From Sphingopyxis sp. (lineage in GTDB: Bacteria; Pseudomonadota; Alphaproteobacteria; Sphingomonadales; Sphingomonadaceae), in assembly GCA_026125835.1 (NCBI GenBank), contig JAHCKJ010000001.1:1-34832 (forward strand): a DNA stretch of 34,832 nt. The letters are read 5' to 3'. Positions 24,360 through 31,961 of the stretch are shown here, in pieces (the stretch's first letter is position 1; each line of letters opens with the position of its first letter). Position numbers and translations under genes: made by a program. The notes beneath the pieces were generated by a model. That model did not search any database, was not told the origin of the DNA, and saw nothing but the letters and a program-made list of their open reading frames with translations.

Positions 24360-26744
24360 TCAGAAGTCCTTGCTCACCTTGATTCCGATCAGCCGCGGCC
24401 GGATGACATTGTCATAGAAAACGCCGCCGGTGCTGCTGATCCCGTCGGGATCGCCACAGATCGATTCGCCGCACTGGACCGCGCTGTTGATGACGCCGCG
24501 GCTGTTGAACAAATTGGTCGCGAACAACTCGCCGCTCCAGCCCTCGCCCTTGACGCCAAAGCTGATGTCGGCGGTGGTATAGGCTTTGAAATTGCCGACG
24601 ATGCCGTTCTCGAACGGCCGGAGGTCCGACCGGCGCTTGCCGATATGGTTGGCCGCAAACTGGACGTGGCCGTCCATGCCGCCGACCGGAAAGACATAGC
24701 GCGCGATCGCATTGCCCTTGAATTTGGCGGTGACTGGCAGGCGCGAACCGGCAGGCGCCAGCAGCGCGTTGGTCTGCCCCGGCGGATTGATCGTGCAATC
24801 GAAAGTGGGATTGGCGATGCGGCAGAAATCGCGCCGGATCGTCGCGTCGTTATAACTGCCGCCCAGGCTGACCGACAAACCCCCCGACCGATAGTTGAGA
24901 TCGGCCTCGATCCCGCGGATGCGCGCGATCCCGGCGTTGCGGATTTCGGTCAGGCCGTTGGCGCCCAGGAACGACAGCTGGATGCCGTTCCAATCCTGTT
25001 GGTACACGGCGCCATTGAACCGCAGCGGCCCGAACGACGTTTTCCAGCCGAACTCGTAATTGTCGAGCGTATCGGGGCTGTAGGGAGGCAATGTCCCGCG
25101 CCGGTTGATCCCGCCCGGGCGGAAACCGCGCGACCAGGTGCCGTACAGCATCACATCGTCGCTGACCTTGTAGGTCAGGTTGAGCTTGTGAATGAAGTCG
25201 GTGTCCTTGGTCCGCTTGTCGAGGTTGGTACAGGGCGAACCGGCCACGATGGTCGGCGCGAAGCAGGCGGCTTCGCCCGTCCGGCTGCTGAACCCTGCCG
25301 AATAGCCGAAGAAACCGACCAGGCTGTTGTCGAACTTATACACGCGCCCGCCGCCGGTCAGCGTCAGCTTGTCGGTGATATCGAAACTGATTTCGCCGAA
25401 CGCCGCATAGTCGCGGTCGATGCGGAGCTGCTTGGTCAGCCAGATATTGCTGTCGGTGCCGGTGACCGTGATCGCGTCGGCGATATTGTCGATGATGTAA
25501 TTCTGTTCGATATTGTGCGACTGGCGCTGCCAGAACAGGCCGCCGATAAAGCGGATGCGCGCATCGGCGGGCGAGGCGACGCGGATTTCGGCGAAGCTGC
25601 GCTTGTAGCGGTCGACGCCCTGGATATATTGGTTCGGATTGACCGGGTTGCCATTGTTGTCGGTGAAATAGGCGCCATAGCCATAGAGCGCGTCATAGAA
25701 ATAGGCATAGTCCGAATAGTCGCTTTCGGTCTCGGTCTTGCGGCGCAGATGGCCCCCGGTCGCCGTCAAATCCCAGCTGCCGATCTTGCCCTCGATCGTC
25801 ATCGCGGCCTGGATCCATTTGTCGTCGCCGCGTTCGGGGTTGTATTGCACCGTTTGCAGGGTGCGGCTGACCGCGGTCGAGCGTTCCTGGGCAAAGCTGC
25901 CGTTCGCCTTCTGGACCTGTCCCATCACATTGGGACGGATCGTCCAGTCGTCGTCGAGTTCGATGCCAAGCGCGAGGCGCGCGCCATAGGTATCGACATC
26001 GTTATAGTCCTTTTCGACCAGATTGGCGTTCGACTGGGTAATACCGCTCGTCGGATAGGTGCGGCTGCCCGCGATATTGTCGATATAGCCGGCATCGTGG
26101 CGATACCAGCCCACGAGGCGCAGCGCCGCGCGCTCGCCGAGCGCCGCGTTGACGAAGCCTTCGCCCACTCCGCCGATGCCGCCGCGCGATACCGAATTGA
26201 GCTCCAATCCCATCGACCCGTATGTGCCGCTGGTGTCGGGCTGGTTGGTGACCAGCTTGATCGTGCCCGCCATCGAACTGGCGCCGTACAGCGTCCCCTG
26301 CGGCCCCGCCAGCGCCTCGACGCGCGCCAGATCGTAAGCGTGAATGTCGAGCGCGCCCTGGATCGTCGTGATCGGCATTTCGTCGAGATAGGTGCCGACG
26401 GTCGGCAGCGACGCCGAGTGGTTGGCATTCTCACCCGACGCGACGCCGCGGAAATAGACCTGGCTGAACCCGGGGGCGAGCGTCTGGATCGTTACCGACG
26501 GCAGGAATTTCACGACGTCCTGAAATTCCTTGACCTGCAACTCGTCGAGCCGCTCGGCGCCGATCGCGGTGATTGCCAGCGGCACGTCCTGCAGATTCTG
26601 CTCGCGCTTTGACGCGGTGACAACAATGTCGCGATCGTCGTTCGTCGTCGCACCCTGCGCCAGCGCCGTGCCCGACGTGCACAGGATCGTGCTGCCCAGC
26701 AGCAGTGCGCCGCCGCGTGCCAGCTTTGCCGAAACTTTCATCAT
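24360..26744 (-). CDS. TonB-dependent outer-membrane receptor
   Basis: Ligand-gated outer-membrane channel, 794 residues from the chosen start. A Sec signal (MMKVSAKLARGGALLLGSTILCTSGTALAQG) is followed by a TonB-box-like DRDIVVTASKREQNLQDVPLAITAI and the plug domain. PQGTLYGASSMAGTIKLVTNQPD is the diagnostic plug segment. The rest is a 22-strand-type beta-barrel ending IRPRLIGIKVSKDF with a C-terminal Phe. The family is large in sphingomonads, and members of this fusion-free type import varied organic compounds; no siderophore-specific sign is visible. Two Met codons (26744, 26741) compete; GAGGGGGGTCTC precedes the first. An upstream ATG at 26792 lies inside the promoter-like region and is rejected. 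With the APC permease 4 bases downstream, it probably moves one substrate across both membranes. Confidence 0.92.
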   Translation of the reverse strand: MMKVSAKLARGGALLLGSTILCTSGTALAQGATTNDDRDIVVTASKREQNLQDVPLAITAIGAERLDELQVKEFQDVVKFLPSVTIQTLAPGFSQVYFRGVASGENANHSASLPTVGTYLDEMPITTIQGALDIHAYDLARVEALAGPQGTLYGASSMAGTIKLVTNQPDTSGTYGSMGLELNSVSRGGIGGVGEGFVNAALGERAALRLVGWYRHDAGYIDNIAGSRTYPTSGITQSNANLVEKDYNDVDTYGARLALGIELDDDWTIRPNVMGQVQKANGSFAQERSTAVSRTLQTVQYNPERGDDKWIQAAMTIEGKIGSWDLTATGGHLRRKTETESDYSDYAYFYDALYGYGAYFTDNNGNPVNPNQYIQGVDRYKRSFAEIRVASPADARIRFIGGLFWQRQSHNIEQNYIIDNIADAITVTGTDSNIWLTKQLRIDRDYAAFGEISFDITDKLTLTGGGRVYKFDNSLVGFFGYSAGFSSRTGEAACFAPTIVAGSPCTNLDKRTKDTDFIHKLNLTYKVSDDVMLYGTWSRGFRPGGINRRGTLPPYSPDTLDNYEFGWKTSFGPLRFNGAVYQQDWNGIQLSFLGANGLTEIRNAGIARIRGIEADLNYRSGGLSVSLGGSYNDATIRRDFCRIANPTFDCTINPPGQTNALLAPAGSRLPVTAKFKGNAIARYVFPVGGMDGHVQFAANHIGKRRSDLRPFENGIVGNFKAYTTADISFGVKGEGWSGELFATNLFNSRGVINSAVQCGESICGDPDGISSTGGVFYDNVIRPRLIGIKVSKDF

Positions 26745-26758
26745 GAGACCCCCCTCGA

Positions 26759-26799
26759 ATGACAACTGTATGACGACAGCATGACGCAGCACCTGTCAA
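26759..26799 (-). promoter_or_regulatory. Promoter region of the TonB receptor with three phased direct repeats
   Basis: On the minus strand TTGACA (complement of 26794-26799) is a perfect -35 hexamer. Downstream of it GTCAT occurs three times (plus-strand ATGAC at 26759, 26770 and 26781) exactly 11 bases apart, spanning the expected -10 and start region. No strong -10 is seen. The phased repeats suggest a regulator or unusual promoter; the pattern is short and could be chance. Confidence 0.45.
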
Positions 26800-26898
26800 G
26801 CGCAAGCCTTGTTCGCCGTACCGGTACGCTGCTGGTGGAAAATGTCGCCTTCTGTTGCTGAAAGGCAACGATTCGTCGCCGTCAATCGACGCTTCGCT

Positions 26899-28713
26899 TC
26901 AGTCGAAAAGCAGCGGAACCGCCGGATAATCCTCCAGGACCGCGCCCAGCGCATCCCTCAGCGGACCCAGCCAGGCTTCATAGGGGCGCCACTGGTCGAC
27001 CCCGTCGCGGTTGATCGGACGCCGCACCTGCTCGCTCGACGCGGTGCGCACGGCGCGTGCATTGGTGTGAAACGCCATGCAGGCGTCCTCGAACGGCAGG
27101 TCGAGATAGCTCAGCATCGCTCGTACTTGAGCTTCCGGATCGTCGAGCAATGCTTCGTGGATCACGCGGTGGACCCGCCCGGGCTGCACGGCGTCGATAT
27201 GCGCCATCAACCGGACATAATCACGGTAATAGGCGCCCATGTCCGTCAGGCCATAGCTGAACGCCTGCCCCTTGGCATAGTGCTGGCGGAAATTGGACCA
27301 GCAGCAATCGAGCGGATGCCTCCGCGCATCGATGATCTTCGCATTCGGCAGGATCAGGCGGATCAGCGGCACATAGCGCCAGTTGTTCGGCAGCTTGTCG
27401 ATATAGAAAGGTTTGCCGGTCTTGCGCTGCACCGCGGTGCGGCGAAGGAAGGCGGCACCCATTTCGGCCAGCCGTTCGGGCGGCGCGTCGGCAAGCGCGG
27501 CGACCCAATGCCGCCCCTCGCCCTGCGTTTCGCGGCCGAGGCCGAGTGCGAGGGCCGGAATATCGGGCAGCTCCATCGTGCCCTCGATCGCCGAATGGCT
27601 GGCGAGGATCTGCTCGACCAGCGTCGATCCGGCACGCGGCATCCCAAGGATGAAGATCGGATCGGGCGCCGGATCGCCGGCGTTAGCGCGCGCCGCGAAA
27701 AAGTCGGCAGTGCAGGTGGCGATGACCGCATCGACGGTGGCGCGGGTCTCGGCCGGATCATAGCCAAGCTGCGCCGCGCGGATGGCATTGCCGGCGGCAT
27801 AATGGCCGAACGCGGCTTTGGCATCCTCCGCATCGTCATAGGCCTTGCCGAGCGCGAAATGCAGGTGCAGCCGGTCGTCGTCGCGCGACGCGTCGGCGGG
27901 GTCGGCGGCGGCCAGCGCCGCCTCCATCGCCGCGCGGTCGTCGGCTTCGAACCTGATGGTCTTGAGATTCGCCAGGCTCCACCACAATTCGCCAAGGCCG
28001 GGATCGGCCGCCAGCGCGTGGCGATAGGCGGCAATGCAGGCGTCCTGCCGCCCGACCGTCTTGAGCATATGACCATAGCTCATCCACAGCTTGGCATGGT
28101 CGGGGAAGCGTCCGGTCAATTGTTCGTACAGCGCGATCGCCTCGTCATAGCCGCCGATGCGGCCGAGCGCGGCGGCCTTCAGATTGGCGTGGGCCGGATT
28201 GTCCGGATCCTCGTCCAGAACGGCGTCGAGCGCCGCTACGGCGTCGGCGTAGCGGTTCTGCTTGTAAAAGACGGTGGCAAGGTTGGCCCGCGCGGCGCCG
28301 AAACCCGGCGCCAGTTCCAGCGCGCGCAAGAGCAGTTTCTCGGCGTCGCCATAACGGCCGATCCGGCCCGCAACCTCGGCCAGCATGCGGATCGCCGCGA
28401 CGTCGGTCGCATCGTCGCGCAGTCGCGCGCGCAATGCTGCCTCGGCGTCGGGCAGACGATCTTCGGCCAGCGCCAGCGCGGCGGCGACCATCGCCTCGTC
28501 GTGGATCGTTGCCGCGACGGCGGCGAGCGATGCGGCCTGCGCCTCTTCCTCGCGATCGAGCGCGCGTAGGGCGTGGGCGGCGATGCGGTGTGCCGCTGCC
28601 GATGTCGGCACCGCCTCGATGATCGCCTGCGCCTGCGCCAGCGCGCTGGCGGGTTCGGCGCGCAGCAGCTGGCGGGCGTTGGCGAGCGCCGCGTCGAGCG
28701 TGACCGTCGCCAC
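26899..28713 (-). CDS. TPR-repeat sulfotransferase
   Basis: Two-domain protein, 604 residues. The N-terminal half (about 1-310) is tetratricopeptide repeats, for example YGDAEKLLLRALELAPGFGAARANLATVFYKQNRYADAVAALDAVLDEDPDNPAHA. The C-terminal half (about 350-604) is a sulfotransferase domain: the PAPS-binding loop FILGMPRAGSTLVEQILASHS at residues 354-374, and KIIDARRHPLDCCWSNF as the 3'-phosphate site. It would move sulfate from PAPS to an acceptor, or act on peptide or sugar as in tyrosylprotein-sulfotransferase-like members. GTG at 28711-28713 is the start, 9 bases after the DsbA-like gene's stop, so the two are probably co-transcribed. Its position beside a TonB receptor recurs in sphingomonads. 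Confidence 0.88.
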   Translation of the reverse strand: MATVTLDAALANARQLLRAEPASALAQAQAIIEAVPTSAAAHRIAAHALRALDREEEAQAASLAAVAATIHDEAMVAAALALAEDRLPDAEAALRARLRDDATDVAAIRMLAEVAGRIGRYGDAEKLLLRALELAPGFGAARANLATVFYKQNRYADAVAALDAVLDEDPDNPAHANLKAAALGRIGGYDEAIALYEQLTGRFPDHAKLWMSYGHMLKTVGRQDACIAAYRHALAADPGLGELWWSLANLKTIRFEADDRAAMEAALAAADPADASRDDDRLHLHFALGKAYDDAEDAKAAFGHYAAGNAIRAAQLGYDPAETRATVDAVIATCTADFFAARANAGDPAPDPIFILGMPRAGSTLVEQILASHSAIEGTMELPDIPALALGLGRETQGEGRHWVAALADAPPERLAEMGAAFLRRTAVQRKTGKPFYIDKLPNNWRYVPLIRLILPNAKIIDARRHPLDCCWSNFRQHYAKGQAFSYGLTDMGAYYRDYVRLMAHIDAVQPGRVHRVIHEALLDDPEAQVRAMLSYLDLPFEDACMAFHTNARAVRTASSEQVRRPINRDGVDQWRPYEAWLGPLRDALGAVLEDYPAVPLLFD

Positions 28714-28722
28714 CGCCCGCCG

Positions 28723-30330
28723 TCAGCTCTTGGCCGCGCGGGCCTTGGCGACCGCCTGCCGCAACGCGGCGTAACCGATCTGGCCCTGCAGCAGCTGGTT
28801 GCCGACGACCCAGGTCGGGGTAGCGTTGAGCTGCAACTGGCTCGCGATCGCGAGGTTGCTGTCGAGTTCGCGCTGGAACAAGGCCTCGTTGGCGGTGGCG
28901 TCGGCGCTGCCGTCGGTCACCACCCCGGCGCGCCGCGCCGCCTCCGCAATCCCGGCGGCATCGAGCGAGCCGACCGCGAACATCGCATGGTGAAACGCGT
29001 CATATTTGCCCTGCCGCGCCGCGGCGAGCGCCATCAGCGCGGCATCGCGGCTTTGCGGCGCGATGATCGGCAGCTCGCGGAACACGACCTTCAACCGTTT
29101 GTCCTCGCGGATCAGCCGGTCGACATCGGGGACACTCGCGCGGCAGAAGCCGCAGGCATAATCGGTGAACACCACCAAAGTCACATCGCCGTCGGCGTTG
29201 CCCGCCCATGCCCCGGCATAGGGCTTTTCGAGCGCCGGACGGATCGCGCCGATCGCCTTGGCAATCTCGCCGTTGCGCTGCGCTTCCAGCGCCTCGGGAA
29301 TGATCTGCGGGTTCGCCTTGATATAATCGGCGACGATCGTTTCGACCTCGCCCTTGCTCATGCCGCCGACCGTCCGTCCGCCGAGCCAGAAGGCGGCAGC
29401 GAGCCGCAGCGCGCCGCCGGCGGCCAGCGCGATCCACGTCCGCGTCGATCCGCCGTCCATTCCATTCCCCTTCAGTTGCGGCAAAGGGCTTGCCGCCATG
29501 GCGCGCGCGGCCGGTTTTCTTGCCTTGGGCGGTGGCAGCGGCGAACGGTCGTCGCCCTCGCCCGACGGCGCCGCATCCGGCCCGGCGCGGGACGTTGCCG
29601 CGGCCAGCGTTGCATCTCCGGCAAAGAGCGGCAGGTCGGCCGCCGCCGGGCGGGCCTGCTGCGCCGTCGCTTCCTCGCGCGCCAGCAATTGTTCGAGCCC
29701 CGACGGCGGCGTCTCCTCACCGCGCGGCGCGGGGCGCAGCCGGGTCGCCGCGTCGCCCAGGCTGCCCTTGATGCTTTCGCTGCCCGATCGGGCGATCTGG
29801 CCAACGCCTGCCCTGGTCTTTCCGGCCACTTCGCCCAGTCCGCGTCCGGCCTCGTTCGACAGCTTGCGTACCTTTTCGCCCAGCGCCAGCCTGTCCCACG
29901 CGGCGCCACTGGCCCGCGCGGCGGCGCGGGCCGCGCTGGCCGAGGTGCGCCCGGCAGCGCTTGCGGCCGTGGTCGTCGCGGCCGCGATCTTCCCCGCGCC
30001 CTCGCGCGTCCGGCGCGGGATCTCCATCGCTTCGACGCGCGCGGGGATGTCCGCGCGGTCGCCAAGGTCGATCGTCCAGTCGGCGAAACGCGCGGCACCG
30101 CGGCGCAGCGCCTGCCACAGGCGCGCGCTTCCCGCCTTCACCTGGTCCGCGGTGACAACCGGCTTGCGCGCGGGCGTTTCGGGTGCGGCATAGCGCGACA
30201 CGTCAAGGCCGACGGGCGGCACCTCGCGCGGCTTTGCCAGCCCCTCGTCGGGCGCAACCGGCGACGGCGCGCGGTCCGGCGCGGCGTGGCGCAGCCAAGG
30301 CTGGTAATAATCGTCTTTCTTATCGGTCAC
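28723..30330 (-). CDS. DsbA/Com1-like thiol oxidoreductase with a long N-terminal extension
   Basis: Protein of 535 residues. The C-terminal part is a membrane-anchored DsbA-family thioredoxin-fold protein: helix at about 299-317 (WIALAAGGALRLAAAFWLGG), the Com1-like segment GEVETIVADYIKANPQIIPEALEAQ, active site CGFC at 393-396 (TDYACGFCRASVPDVDRLI) and cis-Pro in NATPTWVVGNQ. It would form or shuffle disulfides in the periplasm. Residues 1-290 are unusual: a polar N-terminus (MTDKKDDYYQPWLRH), an Ala/Thr/Ser-rich helical region (110-145), then Pro-rich linkers. An internal ATG at 29458-29460 (Met291) has AAGGGG a few bases upstream and would give the usual DsbA-like length of about 245 residues. 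So there may be two products, or two genes fused. The long frame starts with GTG at 30328-30330 after GAGGG. Confidence 0.8.
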   Translation of the reverse strand: MTDKKDDYYQPWLRHAAPDRAPSPVAPDEGLAKPREVPPVGLDVSRYAAPETPARKPVVTADQVKAGSARLWQALRRGAARFADWTIDLGDRADIPARVEAMEIPRRTREGAGKIAAATTTAASAAGRTSASAARAAARASGAAWDRLALGEKVRKLSNEAGRGLGEVAGKTRAGVGQIARSGSESIKGSLGDAATRLRPAPRGEETPPSGLEQLLAREEATAQQARPAAADLPLFAGDATLAAATSRAGPDAAPSGEGDDRSPLPPPKARKPAARAMAASPLPQLKGNGMDGGSTRTWIALAAGGALRLAAAFWLGGRTVGGMSKGEVETIVADYIKANPQIIPEALEAQRNGEIAKAIGAIRPALEKPYAGAWAGNADGDVTLVVFTDYACGFCRASVPDVDRLIREDKRLKVVFRELPIIAPQSRDAALMALAAARQGKYDAFHHAMFAVGSLDAAGIAEAARRAGVVTDGSADATANEALFQRELDSNLAIASQLQLNATPTWVVGNQLLQGQIGYAALRQAVAKARAAKS

Positions 30331-30385
30331 TTGTCGCCCTCGAACCGCGCTGGATCGCGATGCGCCGCCTCTGTCTCACCCGAAT

Positions 30386-31780
30386 CTAGCGCCGTTTGCG
30401 CCCGCGTTCCACCTCGGCGCGGGCCACCAGCGAAATATCCTGGGCACGGATCCAGTCGGGCGAGCCTTGGGACAGGCCCTGCATTGCCATTTCGGCATTA
30501 CGCAGCGCCAGCGCCGCCTGTCCACCCTGCAGATTATAGCGTTCCGCCGAAGCGAGCGCGGCGCGCGCCTGATCGCCCTTGTTCGCATAAACGATGCCGA
30601 GCTGGTACCAGGCGAAGGGGTTCTGGTTGTCGAGCGCCACCGCGGTCCGCAGCACCTTTTCGGCTTCGACAAAATTGGCCGGATCTTCGGTGGCGATCAG
30701 CGCGTGGCCCAGCGTTGCCGCGATCAGCGGCTGCGACCGCGATTTCGCGACCGCTTCGCGCAGCGGCGGCAATGCTTCGTCGGGGCGTCCCGATTCGAGC
30801 AGGATCTGACCCTCCAGCTCGAGGAAATAGGGATCGTCGGGATCGGTGGCGAGCAGCGCTTTCACCTCGGCCAGCGCATTTTGCGGATAGGCGCTGCGGT
30901 GCCACGCATAGGCGCGCGCATAGCGCGCCGGAATGCTGGTGTTGGATTCGGGATATTTGCGCAGCGTCCGGTCGGGGTCGGTCATATATCCCGACAGCTT
31001 CGCCTTGACGCGCTGGAACCGTCTTTCGATGTCGGGGTCGGCCGGCTTTTCCCAGGCCGGATCGACGACATAGACCTCGCGCAGCGTCTGGATGCGGTCG
31101 CCCGACATCGGGTGGGTCCGGCCGTAAGCCTGGTCGTCATCCTGTTTGACCGCGTAACGAAACTCGAGATTTTGAAGCTTTTTGAAAAAGGCCAGGCTGC
31201 CGCGGCCGCTGATGCCCGCGGCCGACAGATATTGGGCACCGGCGGCGTCGGCGGTCGATTCCTGCACCCGTGAAAAGGCCAGAAACTTGCCCAGCGCCGC
31301 CTGCTGACCCGCCATCATGATGCCCATGCCGGCCTCGCCGCCACCCGCCGCGATCGCCGCGGCACCGAGCAGCAGGCTGAGGATCGAGATACCTGTTGCG
31401 GCCTTGGCACCGTCGTTGATCCGGATGGCGTGGCCGCCCATGATGTGGCCGAGTTCGTGGGCCAGCACGCCCTGGACTTCCTCGGCGGTGTCGGCCGCCT
31501 CGATCAGTCCGGCAAAGACATAAACATCCTGGCTGCCCGCGACGAACGCATTGATGCTGGGGTCGCCGAGCAAGTGAACCCGCACCTGGCCGGGCTGAAG
31601 CCCCGCCGCGACGGTGAGCGGGTCCATCATGTCGCGAAACAGCGCCTCTGTTTCGGCATCGCGCAGGATCGACTGCGCCATGGCCGGCCGCGTTGCCACG
31701 GCAACCATCGCAAGCAGGGTCAGCAACAGGCGCGTCAGGTGACGCAGTACGGGCGCGGCTTGCTGGGAACGGGCGATCAT
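30386..31780 (-). CDS. M48 family metalloprotease with TPR domain (BepA-like)
   Basis: Periplasmic zinc protease of the BepA/YfgC type, 464 residues. A signal peptide runs to about residue 35 (LLLTLLAMVAVATRPAMAQ). The zinc site is HELGH at 108-112 with the third ligand Glu174 in RVQESTADAAG; GISILSLLLGAAAIAAGGGEAGMGI is the loop or helix before it. GRTHPMSGDRIQTLREV is the conserved M48 C-terminal block. Residues about 310-464 form TPR repeats. BepA degrades misfolded LptD and assists outer-membrane assembly; the same role is likely here. The start at 31778-31780 is preferred because AAGGGAAACGGCA precedes it and gives a normal signal peptide. The in-frame ATG at 31831 adds 17 residues. It precedes the DsbA-like gene by 55 bases, a useful partner for LptD disulfides. 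Confidence 0.9.
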   Translation of the reverse strand: MIARSQQAAPVLRHLTRLLLTLLAMVAVATRPAMAQSILRDAETEALFRDMMDPLTVAAGLQPGQVRVHLLGDPSINAFVAGSQDVYVFAGLIEAADTAEEVQGVLAHELGHIMGGHAIRINDGAKAATGISILSLLLGAAAIAAGGGEAGMGIMMAGQQAALGKFLAFSRVQESTADAAGAQYLSAAGISGRGSLAFFKKLQNLEFRYAVKQDDDQAYGRTHPMSGDRIQTLREVYVVDPAWEKPADPDIERRFQRVKAKLSGYMTDPDRTLRKYPESNTSIPARYARAYAWHRSAYPQNALAEVKALLATDPDDPYFLELEGQILLESGRPDEALPPLREAVAKSRSQPLIAATLGHALIATEDPANFVEAEKVLRTAVALDNQNPFAWYQLGIVYANKGDQARAALASAERYNLQGGQAALALRNAEMAMQGLSQGSPDWIRAQDISLVARAEVERGRKRR

Positions 31781-31910
31781 TGCCGTTTCCCTTGCCGCAC
31801 CCGTCTGAACCTTTCGTGAAGCCATGGACACTTATTGGGCGTCGTCGCGCACGGGCGCAAGGTTCGGCGTGAGATTTCGGGTATCGGCAGCCGTCCAGAG
31901 GCGTAGCGGA

Positions 31911-31936
31911 CCGGCCCCCGCTTTCGCGGGGACCGG
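31911..31936 (-). repeat. Strong hairpin with GAAA loop between rne and M48 gene
   Basis: 11-base arms (31911-31921, 31926-31936) pair with one G-U on the minus strand around a GAAA tetraloop. It lies 26 bases after the rne stop codon. There is no T-tract, so it may be a small dispersed repeat or a stabilising 3' hairpin. Confidence 0.6.
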
Positions 31937-31961
31937 ACGGCGCTTCGTCATATGCAGCGGC

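Noticed and set aside
24147..26612. Open frame of 821 codons on the plus strand
   Set aside because: It lies antisense to the TonB receptor, whose domains are clear. It has no recognisable motif and an Arg/Asp/Ala-rich composition typical of antisense frames in GC-rich DNA.
26809..28569. Open frame of 586 codons on the plus strand
   Set aside because: Antisense to the TPR-sulfotransferase; its repeated pattern mirrors the TPR repeats of the real gene.
28573..31008. Open frame of 811 codons on the plus strand
   Set aside because: Antisense to the DsbA-like and M48 genes, with no motif; it crosses both genes and the gap between them.
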